This document shows positions 53,401 to 63,100 of a stretch of DNA of 64,000 nucleotides, piece by piece. How positions within the stretch are numbered: position 1 is the first letter of the stretch; each line of letters begins with the position of its first letter. Below the pieces are notes generated by a model. The model was not told the DNA's origin and did not search any database. It saw only the letters and a list, made by a program, of their open reading frames with translations. Source of the stretch: Hydractinia symbiolongicarpus (lineage: Eukaryota > Cnidaria > Hydrozoa > Anthoathecata > Hydractiniidae). The stretch covers positions 868,001-932,000 of the forward strand of contig NC_079877.1 in assembly GCF_029227915.1 (NCBI RefSeq), given 5' to 3'. A program made the translations under genes and the position numbers.

Positions 53401-55652
53401 GATTTCTCATAATCCCCAAACTTTGATGTTCTTCAAAAATCTTTCTGCGAATGTCACTCAGTGGTATACAACGACCAGATACTGTGAATTCTTCATTGAA
53501 AATCACTCCATTCTTTATCACAGCTTTTTTATATTTTTTTGGCTCAACCAAAGATCCTAATAGAATATCTCCAGATTCAATCTTCTTCAGTATCTCCTCT
53601 TTTATTTTTTCAAATGTAGGGGGCATAGGAACCGACACTCCACTTCCATCTGTAAAAAATGAAATGTTCTCAATATCTCTCTTTCTGAACAAGGAATGTT
53701 AAGTTGATTGTACAAACGCTACGATATATACATCCTCTTTTTGTATAATACATATTTCTAAAAGTATTGTGAAGATGCAATGTGTTTTAGGTAAACATTG
53801 TTCTACACACAGAAATCTACTGTAACACTTGAAAGAATTTAAGAATCTTTTGCTATAAATTATACAGATTTGATGACAAGACACAATGTTGGAAGCGTAC
53901 ATTATATATCAATTCTTCTTTTTTTTAGGTACTCACCTGGAAACTTTTCATATTTTCGACGATATTTGCATGGGTTAACAAAATTGTTTGCAAATTTTGA
54001 TAAATCAACACCGTTATCTTCGAGAAATTCCTTAACAACTGTATTTCCAGTAGTTCCAGGTATATGATATTTTCGGGCCAAGTCAGAGTAATTTATCTGC
54101 AAGAGGAAATAAATCGATGTGTCACACAAGTTATTTTTTTGTTCAAAATTGGACAATGATATAAATGGCAATGTGTTCAACACAAATGTTAACAGATACA
54201 TGAAGATATACCTTACTACCAACATCCATTCCTAACACTTCTTCAAGTAGAGCATGACGATCGAAATTTAATTTGTTTGGATCTGGACTATGTCGTTTTT
54301 TCTTGATTGGTGTGTCATCTACGTCTTGATTTTGTTGTAATTTTGTCCGCCCTATGGTTAGAAACAACTCCTTAATATATTTTGTTTAAAATAATTTTTA
54401 CAGTTTTTAGTTTAGTCAATAATGATTTGCGAGACTGAATTCTACGAACCTAAGGTTTTATTTATTTTTGCTATTTTTTTTGCATTTATTCACACAGCAA
54501 CTTATTTTCATAACATAGTTTTAATTATTTCTGCGTGTTAATTTCGTGGGGTTATATACTTCATCATGATATATGTTGATTGCTTATTTTTTCATTTTAA
54601 TATTTGTTTATATATATATATATATGCGTGTATATAATTATTTATAAATTTATATTCAAAAAATGCAACAATAAAATAATACCATTCAAGAAAAACCAGT
54701 GCCTGTAGGTGAATGGAGATACAGTACAGGTGAAAGATTAAAATTAAAAAATATATATAGCTATACCTATCATTCTTTTAATTGAATTTTCTTTACTTTC
54801 AAAGTATTGAATCGATCTTGATTTTTTGTAGGAAGCTTTTGATTGTCTGATGCCAAAGATTGTGTCTGTTGCTTTATTTTCACCAAAACATTTTTTTTCC
54901 AAGGATTTTTTTATTATTTTATTCCGTTCTCTAAGCTCTTTCTTTTTATCAGACTTGGACTTCACTTGAGCAATATTAGCTGATTTGACCTTTGTGAGAA
55001 CCTTTGTGAATGGAGTGTCATATATACTGTCCCATTTTGAGTTGATACTATTAAGTACAGATTCTGCCGTTGTTTTCATATATGACATGTCAGTCTTTGT
55101 TTGAGGAATTGTCAAATTTATGGTGATTGGATGAACTGGTGTTGTGTTGATACTGTTTGGAGTAGTAATCGTTGATATGTTGTTATATGTTACATTTACA
55201 GGTGTGGACGTATTATTTGTTGTAGTTGGAGTTTTATTATTCGTACTATTTACAGTGTTTGATATATCTGTTAATGGTTTTTTAACATTGTTGATTTTTT
55301 TTGTTCTGTGTGATGTTGAAACAGGAAATGTATTTTTATTTTTTTCTAATAAACTGCATGCTTGACATGCATGTATAGTATGCCTAATCTTCTCATTATC
55401 TTTGAGTTTCTTCCAATTGTCTTGAGAAAAATCATCTAGGTATTTTTCCCTTACTTTACCGTTCCACTTTTTTTTTCTCACAAACGCAGTAAGTTCCTTG
55501 GACTTTCTGTCAAAATGATTTTTCGTTATGGATACATCAGGAAACATCGCCATAAAATTTGAAAAACGCAAGTCACAGTGATGATGACTTATATTTTTCA
55601 TCCCATTCAATACTTCAGCACGCATAAAAGCGCATTCAAAAACGTTTGCCAT
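49763..55652 (-). CDS. Putative DDE transposase, ten exons, 1264 aa (whole gene)
   Basis: Minus-strand gene filling the element. Exons: 55652-54767, 54351-54212, 54096-53937, 53649-53260, 53129-52947, 52854-52709, 52546-52375, 52137-51415, 50990-50659 and 50425-49763 (stop included). All nine introns are GT-AG, phases agree at each join, and the total of 3795 nt is one open frame. Start context is ATCATGG (A at -3, G at +4). The order of parts is: H/C-containing N-terminal segment (1-~110), Asn/Thr-rich linker (~130-190), basic stretch (~220-320), candidate first Asp D492 in LWSDHAS, second Asp D588 in HGDHP, Cys knuckle C606/C608/C610, SAP-like segment (~653-693), LHD..GH (H726, D727, H731), candidate Glu among E872/E874/E875, and a C-terminal extension from ~1045. 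It should bind the terminal repeats and catalyse excision and integration in the nucleus. The pattern resembles CMC transposases. Exon borders are predicted from sequence only, and the catalytic residues are inferred. Confidence 0.85.
50444..50568 (+). pseudogene. Fossil retrotransposon fragment in intron 9 (reverse-transcriptase C-terminal motif)
   Basis: On the plus strand, opposite to the transposase, one frame reads SYELRSRLGICRIKD then SRLSWLGHL (50444-50533), and a frame shifted by two bases continues RMKEDNWVRKC (50536-50568). RLxWxGHxxRMxxxxWVxxC is the well-known motif found just downstream of the reverse transcriptase in many non-LTR retrotransposons. The scrap is ~125 bp, frameshifted, and bounded by unrelated intron sequence, so it is dead. 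It shows that a retroelement piece was captured by an ancestor of this transposon. Family assignment is not possible from so little. Confidence 0.6.
50659..50990 (-). CDS. Transposase exon 9 (aa 934-1044)
   Basis: A 332-nt exon with acceptor GAATTTTCAG|AT and donor GAA|GTAAGT, phase 1 to phase 0. It encodes RYQ-like basic and aromatic residues (LPLRKYQAHLER), then GNGVWWHRENDIIIFHDG and a Trp/Cys pair (EACWKKCVDRG). I do not recognise a named domain; it looks like a folded accessory module after the nuclease core. Confidence 0.8.
50991..51414 (-). other. Transposase intron 8 (424 bp)
   Basis: GT-AG intron with the best consensus donor in the gene (GTAAGT) and a TTTTCAG acceptor. The middle (~51150-51280) is less AT-rich than the other introns, but I found no open frame, inverted repeat or recognisable element in it. 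Confidence 0.75.
51415..52137 (-). CDS. Transposase exon 8: LHD..GH motif and Glu candidate (aa 693-933)
   Basis: A 723-nt exon and the largest block of the catalytic half. Acceptor is TTAAAG|GA and the donor is the perfect consensus CTTG|GTAAGT. EPLHDCKGHIKNLWDVL (H726, D727, H731) resembles the D..H....G..K conserved motif before the last helix of CACTA-type transposases. RLHNISFQHAM and YGIYYHGLTTH follow, then HTENEEQLFSKINQIS with E872/E874/E875 as candidates for the catalytic Glu. Without splicing, the frame would stop about 27 codons after the donor. Confidence 0.85.
52375..52546 (-). CDS. Transposase exon 7: SAP-like segment (aa 636-692)
   Basis: A 172-nt exon with acceptor TATTTTAG|GTA and donor ACAG|GTTAGG, phase 0 to phase 1. 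Residues ~653-693 form two predicted helices separated by a short turn (LNVEKLGLE then LHKKDLEQLLKNHL). This resembles the SAP fold (helix-turn-helix with a terminal KxxLxxxL), known to bind scaffold-attachment AT-rich DNA. The match is by eye and partial. Confidence 0.75.
52709..52854 (-). CDS. Transposase exon 6: second Asp and Cys knuckle (aa 587-635)
   Basis: A 146-nt exon with acceptor TATTTTAG|GT and donor AAG|GTACAT, entering in phase 1 and leaving in phase 0. It begins GDHPEIQYESG, placing candidate D588, then GGNFPCLCGCKKS with C606, C608 and C610, and H620. Gly-Asp-x-Pro followed by a Cys cluster before the Glu is the layout described for CMC transposases. Confidence 0.85.
52947..53129 (-). 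CDS. Transposase exon 5 (aa 526-586)
   Basis: A 183-nt exon with acceptor AATTTTAG|GA and donor CATG|GTATGT, phase 1 to phase 1. It encodes a hydrophobic strand (SVYIIGFAQD), a helix with conserved-looking Tyr/Arg (YVETRLMDIRKLS), and ends in VIRFFH just before the second catalytic Asp, which lies in the next exon. Confidence 0.82.
53260..53649 (-). CDS. Transposase exon 4: first catalytic Asp candidate (aa 396-525)
   Basis: A 390-nt exon. The acceptor TTTTTTACAG|AT keeps phase 1; two other AG sites slightly upstream are poorer, and one breaks the frame. Donor is CAG|GTATGT. Near its end RYFILWSDHASLLSAGH places D492 at the end of a hydrophobic beta strand, as expected for the first Asp of an RNase H-like DDE fold. 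KVVYDDKLFYTDEEM follows. Confidence 0.82.
53937..54096 (-). CDS. Transposase exon 3 (aa 343-395)
   Basis: A 160-nt exon with a strong acceptor (CTCTTGCAG|ATA) and a consensus donor (CCAG|GTGAGT). It encodes INYSDLARKYHIPG and onward, which reads like a helix-turn-helix: SDLARKYHIPGTTGNTVVKE has the typical spacing of a DNA-binding HTH. It leaves in phase 1. Confidence 0.82.
54212..54351 (-). CDS. Transposase exon 2 (to aa 342)
   Basis: A 140-nt exon. Acceptor is ACCATAG|GG and donor is AAG|GTATAT. It carries the basic run IKKKRH, a plausible nuclear localisation signal, followed by LLEEVLGMDVGSK. It enters in phase 1 and leaves in phase 0, matching both neighbours. Confidence 0.8.
54352..54766 (-). 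other. Transposase intron 1 (415 bp)
   Basis: GT-AG intron between exons 1 and 2. It is strongly AT-rich and contains a (TA)n microsatellite at 54609-54625. I see no coding or structured sequence inside. Confidence 0.75.
54609..54625. repeat. (TA)n microsatellite in intron 1
   Basis: Seventeen bases of alternating T/A followed by TGCGTGTATATAAT, within AT-rich intron 1 of the transposase gene. Confidence 0.85.
54767..55652 (-). CDS. Transposase exon 1: N-terminal region (aa 1-295 plus 1 nt)
   Basis: Starts ATGGCA and ends at donor G|GTATAG in phase 1. Residues ~93-98 read HACQAC after a Trp/Lys-rich helix, a possible metal-binding or DNA-binding feature. A long Asn/Thr-rich low-complexity linker follows (~130-190), then a strongly Lys/Arg-rich segment (~220-260). 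The frame would continue only seven codons past the donor before a stop, which supports splicing there. The exact domain is not recognised. Confidence 0.82.
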
Positions 55653-55692
55653 GATATTCGTTATTCGTTCTTACTTTATTCCACAAAAAAAA

Positions 55693-55700
55693 TTTCCCGC
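55693..55700 (-). promoter_or_regulatory. E2F-type site TTTCCCGC (proximal)
   Basis: Exact TTTCCCGC on the plus strand (GCGGGAAA in gene orientation), 41 bp upstream of the ATG. It matches the E2F/DP consensus TTTSSCGC. A second exact copy lies 34 bp further out. Confidence 0.4.
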
Positions 55701-55726
55701 TGAAGCTACCATATTTATGTTTTTCT

Positions 55727-55734
55727 TTTCCCGC
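55727..55734 (-). promoter_or_regulatory. E2F-type site TTTCCCGC (distal)
   Basis: Second exact TTTCCCGC, 75 bp upstream of the ATG and in the same orientation as the first. Paired E2F sites are typical of S-phase promoters in animals and plants; use here is inferred. Confidence 0.4.
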
Positions 55735-55789
55735 AGTTTTTGCGCGTCTTTTAATATAACGGGAAAAAAATCCGACACCGTAATAAAAA

Positions 55790-55797
55790 TGACGTCA
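55790..55797. promoter_or_regulatory. CRE palindrome TGACGTCA
   Basis: Perfect 8-bp cAMP-response-element palindrome (CREB/ATF bZIP site), 138 bp upstream of the ATG. Position and perfection make it a plausible activator site, unproven. Confidence 0.4.
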
Positions 55798-56133
55798 AAG
55801 TACTGAAAATGACGAAAAATCAAAGAAAACGTCGTGTTTTACAGTTCGCACCACTTAGGGGTATGTGGCGTCATCGGATATTTTTTTAATCCACAGATAA
55901 TATGTCGACGACTTAAAAAAAAGCCGTTTATAGTTGATCGCGTATTTATTTATATGGGTTTTACCGAATTAAAAAGGTGAATAAAATCACGAAAGCGAGG
56001 CTATATCGACTTAAATACAACTAAAAAATTTTAAACAGCTTTTTTTCAAAAATCGATCCTTCACCTGAACGAATAAAAAAAACCAGGATGTTTTATTATC
56101 AGTCAGGTTGGTGCGCTTAGTAAAACCACGTTG

Positions 56134-56159
56134 TGGAGACTGTCCGTAAGTTGCCCGAG
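56134..56159 (-). repeat. Right terminal inverted repeat (26 bp)
   Basis: Reads TGGAGAC...GCCCGAG on the plus strand, the exact reverse complement of 48801-48826. This is the promoter-proximal end of the element, about 480 bp upstream of the start codon of the encoded gene. Confidence 0.95.
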
Positions 56160-56161
56160 AC
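56160..56161. other. Target-site duplication AC, right copy
   Basis: Second copy of the AC dinucleotide, directly after the terminal GCCCGAG of the element and followed by GCATGAGACTCG of the satellite. Two base pairs is short; CMC elements make 2-4 bp, Tc1/mariner makes TA specifically, and hAT and P make 7-8 bp. Confidence 0.85.
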
Positions 56162-57366
56162 GCATGAGACTCGTAGTTTTCAAAAATGTTTTCATTTTTG
56201 ATGAGACGCGGAATAAAAGAAGTTTAATCGCTGGCAAACGAAAACCCGCGATTTCCCGTAAATCCCGGACTCAGCCCGTATAGTCAAAAGTATACAAAGA
56301 AACTACCCAGGGAGTAAACTCATTTCCCGAACGATTTTTTAAATTATTTTTTCAACACTAAAACGCATAAGACTTGTAGTTTTCAAAAATGTTTTCATTT
56401 TTGATGAGACGCTGAATAAAAGAAGTTTAATCGCCGGCAAACGAAAACCAGCGATTTCCCGTAAATCATGGACTCGGCCCGTATAGTCAAAAGTATACAA
56501 AGAAAGTACTCAGAAAGTAAACTCATTTCCAGAACGATTTTTTAAATTATTTTTTCGCCACTAAAACGCACGAGACTTGTAGTTCTCAAAAATGTTTTCA
56601 TTTTTGATGAGACGCTGAATAAAAGAAGTTTAATCGCCGGCATACGAAAACCAGCGATTTCCTGTAAATCCCGGACTCGGCCCGTATAGTCAAAAGTATA
56701 CAAAGAAAGGACTCAGGGAGTAAACTCATTTCCAGAACGATTTTTTAAATTATTTTTTCACCACTAAAACGCGTGAGACTTGTAGTTTTCAAAAATGTTT
56801 TCATTTCTGATAAGACGCTTAATGAAAGAGGTTTAATCGCCGGCAAACGGAAACCCGCGATTTCCCGTAAATCCCGGACTCGGCCCGTATAGTCAATAGT
56901 ATACAAAGAAAGTACCCTGCGAGTAAGCTCATTTCCAGAACGATTTTTTAAATTATCTTTTCACCACTAAAACGCATGAGACTTGTAGTTTTCAAAAATG
57001 TTTTCATTTTTGATGAGACGGTGAATAAAAGAAGTTTAATCGCCGGCAAACGAAAACCCGCGATTTCCCGTAAATCCCGGGCTTGGACCGTATAGTCGAA
57101 TATATACAAAGAAAGTACCCTGTGATTAAACTCATTTCCAGTACGATTTTTTAAATTATCTTTTCACCACTAAAACGCATGAGACTCGTAGTTTCCAAAA
57201 ATGTTTTCATTTTTGATGAGACGCGGAATAAAAGACGTTTAATCGCTGGCAAACGAAAACCCGCGATTTCCCGTAAATCCCGGGCTCGGCCCGTATAGTC
57301 AAAAGTATACAAAGAAACTACCCAGGGAGTAAACTCATTTCCCGAACGATTTTTTAAATTATTTTT

Positions 57367-57773
57367 TCACTACTAAAATGCATAAGACTTGTAGTTTTTA
57401 AAAATGTTTTCATTTTTGATGAGACGCTGAATAAAAGACGTTTAATTGCCGGCAAACAAAAACCAGCGATTTTCCGTAAATCCAGGACTCGGCCCGTATA
57501 GTCAAAAGTATACAAAGAAAGTACTCAGGGAGTAAACTCTTTTCCAGAACGATTTTTTAAATTATTTTTTCACCACTAAAACGCATAAGACTTGTAGTTT
57601 TTAAAAATGTTTTCATTTTTGATGAGACGCTGAATAAAAGACGTTTAATCGCCGGCAAACAAAAACCAGCGATTTTCCGTAAATCCAGGACTCGGCCCGT
57701 ATAGTCAAAAGTATACAAAGAAAGTACTCAGGGAGTAAACTCTTTTCCAGAACGATTTTTTAAATTATTTTTT
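57367..57773. repeat. Single-monomer tandem doublet
   Basis: Two successive monomers share the private variants AGTAAACTCTTTTCC (57531 and 57734) and CAGCGATTTTCCG, exactly 203 bp apart. This is the smallest duplication step visible in the array. Confidence 0.8.
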
Positions 57774-60189
57774 CACCACTAAAACGCATAAGACTTGTAG
57801 TTTTCAAAAATGTTTTCATTTTTGATGAGACGCTGAATAAAAGACGTTTAATCGCCGGCAAACAAAAAACAGCGATTTCCCGTAAATCCAGGACTCGGCC
57901 CGTATAGTCAAAAGTATACAAAGAAAGTACTCAGGGAGTAAACTCATTTCCAGAACGATTTTTTAAATTATCTTTTCACCACTAAAACGCATGAGACTTG
58001 TAGTTTTCAAAAATGTTTTCATTTTTGATGAGACGCTGAATAAAAGAAGTTTAATCGCCGGCAAACGAAAACCCGCGATTTCCCGTAAATCCCGGGCTTG
58101 GCCCGTATAGTCGAATATATACAAAGAAAGTACCCTGTGATTAAACTCATTTCCAGTACGATTTTTTAAATTATCTTTTCACCACTAAAACGCATGAGAC
58201 TCGTAGTTTTCAAAAATGTTTTCATTTTTGATGAGACGCGGAATAAAAGACGTTTAATCGCTGGCAAACGAAAACCCGCGATTTCCCGTAAATCCCGGAC
58301 TCGGCCCGTATAGTCAAAAGTATACAAAGAAACTACCCAGGGAGTAAACTCATTTTCCGAACGATTTTTTAAATTATTTTTCACCACTAAAACGCATAAG
58401 ACTTGTAGTTTTTAAAAATGTTTTCATTTTTGATGAGACGCTTAATAAAAGACGTTTAATCGCCGGCAAACGAAAACCAGCGATTTCCCGTAAATCCAGG
58501 ACTCGGCCCGTATAGTCAAAAGTATACAAAGAAAGTACTCAGGGAGTAAACTCATTTCCAGAACGATTTTTTAAATTATCTTTTCACCACTAAAACGCAT
58601 GAGACTTGTAGTTTTCAAAAATGTTTTTATTTTTGATGAGACGCTGAATAAAAGACGTTTAATCGCCGGTAAACGAAAACCAGCGATTTCCCGTAAATCC
58701 AGGACTCGGCCCGTATAGTCAAAAGTATACAAAGAAAGTACTCAGGGAGTAAACTCATTTCCAGAACGATTTTTTAAATTATCTTTTCACCACTAAAACG
58801 CATGAGACTTGTAGTTTTCAAAAATGTTTTCATTTTTGATGAGACGCTGAATAAAAGAAGTTTAATCGCCGGCAAACGAAAACCTGCGATTTCCCGTAAA
58901 TCCCGGGCTTGGCCCGTATAGTCGAATATATACAAAGAAAGTACCCTGTGAGTAAACTCATTTCCAGAACGATTTTTTAAATTATCTTTTCACCACTAAA
59001 ACGCATGAGACTCGTAGTTTTCAAAAATGTTTTCATTTTTGATGAGACGCGGAATAAAAGAAGTTTAATCGCTGGCAAACGAAAACCGGCGATTTCCCGT
59101 AAATCCCGGACTCAGCCCGTATAGTCAAAAGTATACAAAGAAACTACCCAGGGAGTAAACTCATTTCCCTAACGATTTTTTAAATTATTTTTTCAACACT
59201 AAAACGCATAAGACTTGTAGTTTTCAAAAATGTTTTCATTTTTGATGAGACGCTGAATAAAAAAAGTTTAATCGCCGGCAAACGAAAACCCGCACTTTCC
59301 CGTAAATCCCGAGCTAGGCCCGTTTAGTCGAATGTATACAAAGAAAGTACCCAGGGAGTAAACTCATTTTCAGAACGATTTTTTAAATTATCTTTTCACC
59401 ACTAAAACGCATGAGACTTGTAGTTTTCAAAAATGTTTTCATTTTTGATGAGACGCTGAATAAAAGACGTTTAATCGCCGGCAAACGAAAACCAGCGATT
59501 TCCCGTAAATCCAGGACTCGGCCCGTATAGTCAAAAGTATACAAAGAAAGTACTCAGGGAGTAAACTCATTTCCAGAACGATTTTTTAAATTATCTTTTC
59601 ACCACTAAAACGCATGAGACTTGTAGTTTTTAAAAATGTTTTCATTTTTGATGAGACGCTGAATAAAAGAAGTTTAATCGCCGGCAAACGAAAATCCGCG
59701 ATTTCCCGTAAATCCCGGGCTTGGCCCGTATAGTCGAATATATACAAAGAAAGTACCCTGTGAGTAAACTCATTTCCAGAACGATTTTTTAAATTATTTT
59801 TTCACCACTAAAACGCATAAGACTTGTAGTTTTCAAAAATGTTTTCATTTTTGATGAGACGCTGAATAAAAGACGTTTAATCGCCGGCAAACGAAAACCA
59901 GCGATTTCCCGTAAATCCCGGACTCGGCCCGTATAGTCAAAAGTATAAAAAGAAAGTACTCAGGGAGTAAAATCATTTCCAGAACGATTTTTTAAATTAT
60001 TTTTTCGCCACTAAAACGCACGAGACTTGTAGTTCTCAAAAATGTTTTCATTTTTGATGAGACGCTGAATAAAAGAAGTTTAATCGCCGGCAAACGAAAA
60101 CCAGCGATTTCCCGTAAATCCAGGACTCGGCCCGTATAGTCAAAAGTATACAAAGAAAGTACTCAGGGAGTAAACTCATTTCCAGAACG

Positions 60190-63100
60190 ATTTTTTAAAT
60201 TATCTTTTCACCACTAAAACGCATGAGAGTTGTAGTTTTCAAAAATGTTTTCATTTTTGATGAGACGCTGAATAAAATAAGTTTAATCGCCGGCAAACGA
60301 AAACCCACGATTTCCCGTAAATCCCGGGCTTGGCCCGTATAGTCGAATATATACAAAGAAAGTACCCTGTGATTAAACTCATTTCCAGTACGATTTTTTA
60401 AATTATCTTTTCACCACTAAAACGCATGAGACTCGTAGTTTTCAAAAATGTTTTCATTTTTGATGAGACGCGGAATAAAAGACGTTTAATCGCTGGCAAA
60501 CGAAAACCCGCGATTTCCCGTAAATCCCCGACTCGGCCCGTATAGTCAAAAGTATACAAAGAAACTACCCAGGGAGTAAACTCATTTCCCGAACGATTTT
60601 TTAAATTATTTTTTCACCACTAAAACGCATAAGACTTGTAGTTTTCAAAAATGTTTTCATTTTTGATGAGACGCTGAATAAAAGACGTTTACTCGCCGGC
60701 AAACGAAAACCAGCGATTTCCCGTAAATCCAAGACTCGGCCCGTGTAGTCAAAAGTATACAAAGAAAGTACTCATGGAGTAAACTCATTTCCAGAACGAT
60801 TTTTTAAATTATCTTTTCACCACTAAAACGCATGAGACTTGTAGTTTTCAAAAATGTTTTCATTTTTGATGCGACGCTGAATAAAAGACGTTTAATCGCC
60901 GGCAAACGAAAACCTGCGATTTCCCGTAAATCCCGGGCTTGGCCCGTATAGTCGAATATATACAAAGAAAGTACCCTGTGAGTAAACTCATTTCCAGAAC
61001 GATTTTTTAAATTATCTTTTCACCACTAAAACGCATGAGACTCGTAGTTTTCAAAAATGTTTTCATTTTTGATGAGACGCGGAATAAAAGAAGTTTAATC
61101 GCTGGCAAAAGAAAACCCGCGATTTCCCGTAAATCCCGGACTCAGCCCGTATAGTCAAAAGTATACAATGAAACTACCCAGGGAGTAAACTCATTTCCAG
61201 AACGATTTTTTAAATTATCTTTTCACCACTAAAACGCATGAGAGTTGTAGTTTTCAAAAATGTTTTCATTTTTGATGAGACGCTGAATAAAATAAGTTTA
61301 ATCGCCGGCAAACGAAAACCCACGATTTCCCGTAAATCCCGGGCTTGGCCCGTATAGTCGAATATATACAAAGAAAGTACCCTGTGATTAAACTCATTTC
61401 CAGTACGATTTTTTAAATTATCTTTTCACCACTAAAACGCATGAGACTTGTAGTTTTCAAAAATGTTTTCATTTTTGATGAGACGCGGAATAAAAGACGT
61501 TTAATCGCTGGCAAACGAAAACCCGCGATTTCCCGTAAATCCCCGACTCGGCCCGTATAGTCAAAAGTATACAAAGAAAGTACTCAGGGAGTAAACTCAT
61601 TTCCCGAACGATTTTTTAAATTATTTTTTCACCACTAAAACGCATAAGACTTGTAGTTTTCAAAAATGTTTTCATTTTTGATGAGACGCTGAATAAAAGA
61701 AGTTTAATCGCCGGCAAACGAAAACCCGCGACTTCCCGTAAATCCCGGGCTTGGCCCGTATAGTCGAATATATACAAAGAAAGTACCCTGTGAGTAAACT
61801 CATTTCCAGAACGATTTTTTAAACTATCTTTTCACCACTAAAACGCATGAGACTCGTAGTTTTTAAAATTGTTTTCATTTTTGATGAGACGCGGAATAAA
61901 AGAAGTTTAATCGCTGGCAAACGAAAACCCGCGATTTCCCGTAAATCCCGGGCTTGGCCCGTATAGTCGAATATATACAAAGAAAGTACCCTGTGAGTAA
62001 ACTCATTTCCAGAACGATTTTTTAAACTATCTTTTCACCACTAAAACGCATGAGACTCGTAGTTTTCAAAATTGTTTTCATTTTTGATGAGACGCGGAAT
62101 AAAAGAAGTTTAATCGCTGGCAAACGAAAACCCGCGATTTCCCGTAAATCCCGGACTGAGCTCGTATAGTCAAAAGTATACAAAGAAACTACCCAGGGAG
62201 TAAACTCATTTCCCGAACGATTTTTTAAATTATTTTTTCAACACTAAAACGCATAAGACTTGTAGTTTTCAAAAATGTTTTCATTTTTGATGAGACGCTG
62301 AATAAAAGAAATTTAATCGCCGGCAAACGAAAAACCGCGACTTCCCGTAAATCCCGGGCTTGGCCCGTATAGTCGAATATATACAAAGAAAGTACCCTGT
62401 GAGTAAACTCATTTCCAGAACGATTTTTTAAACTATCTTTTCACCACTAAAACGCATGAGACTCGTAGTTTTCAAAATTGTTTTCATTTTTGATGAGACG
62501 CGGAATAAAAGAAGTTTAATCGCTGGCAAACGAAAACCCGCGATTTCCAGTAAATCCCGGACTCGGCCCGTATAGTCAAAAGTATAAAAAGAAAGTACTC
62601 AGGGAGTAAACTCATTTCCAGAACGATTTTTTAAATTATTTTTTCGCCACTAAAACGCACGAGACTTGTAGTTCTCAAAAATGTTTTCATTTTTGATGAG
62701 ACGCTGAATAAAAGAAGTTTAATCGCTGGCAAACGAAAACCCGCGATTTCCAGTAAATCCCGGACTCGGCCCGTATAGTCAAAAGTATAAAAAGAAAGTA
62801 CTCAGGGAGTAAACTCATTTCCAGAACGATTTTTTAAATTATTTTTTCGCCACTAAAACGCACGAGACTTGTAGTTCTCAAAAATGTTTTCATTTTTGAT
62901 GAGACGCTGAATAAAAGAAGTTTAATCGCTGGCAAACGAAAACCCGCGATTTCCAGTAAATCCCGGACTGAGCTCGTATAGTCAAAAGTATACAAAGAAA
63001 CTACCCAGGGAGTAAACTCATTTCCCGAACGATTTTTTAAATTATTTTTTCAACACTAAAACGCATAAGACTTGTAGTTTTCAAAAATGTTTTCATTTTT

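Larger units (their letters stand above)
55653..56133 (-). promoter_or_regulatory. Upstream (5') region of the transposase gene
   Basis: About 480 bp between the start codon and the right inverted repeat. No open frame is evident. It carries two TTTCCCGC sites, a TGACGTCA palindrome and a further near match (GGCGTCATCGG around 55868), all within ~220 bp of the start codon, as expected of a compact promoter. No convincing TATA box is seen; the nearest AT-rich candidate is ATATTTATG around 55711. Transcription start is unknown. Confidence 0.55.
48801..56159 (-). mobile_element. Complete DNA transposon with terminal inverted repeats, CMC (CACTA-like) group suspected
   Basis: This is a 7359-bp element inserted in a satellite monomer. 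Both ends carry the same 26-bp inverted repeat (48801-48826 and 56134-56159) and the flanks show a 2-bp duplication, AC. It encodes one ten-exon gene on the minus strand that can be joined into an uninterrupted 1264-codon frame. A 2-bp duplication together with a D..D..E core split by a Cys knuckle fits the CMC superfamily (CACTA and Mirage members duplicate 2-3 bp). The termini begin CTCGGG rather than CACTR, so this would be an atypical branch, or another superfamily. Perfect ends and an intact frame argue for a recent, potentially autonomous copy. Superfamily assignment is inference; transposon identity is directly supported. Confidence 0.93.

Noticed and set aside
53649-53692. Extension of exon 4 upstream to include an ISFFTDG sequence as a catalytic Asp
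   Set aside because: The better acceptor (TTTTTTACAG) lies inside this string and keeps phase with exon 3. The nearer upstream TTCAG site would break the frame, so the TDG motif is probably intronic in part; D396 is made across the junction.
53451-53702. 83-codon plus-strand open frame
   Set aside because: Antisense shadow of transposase exon 4.
55144-55365. 73-codon plus-strand hydrophobic open frame resembling a membrane protein
   Set aside because: Antisense shadow of the Asn/Thr-rich linker in exon 1; the apparent hydrophobicity (Val/Leu/Phe) comes from reading Asn/Thr codons backwards.
48801-56159. Tc1/mariner or hAT assignment for the transposon
   Set aside because: The duplicated target is AC, not TA, and is 2 bp, not 8 bp; the gene is long and intron-rich, with a Cys knuckle after the second Asp, unlike either group.
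58166-58387. 73-codon open frame on the minus strand
   Set aside because: Satellite by-product created by one missing T in a poly-T run; not a gene.
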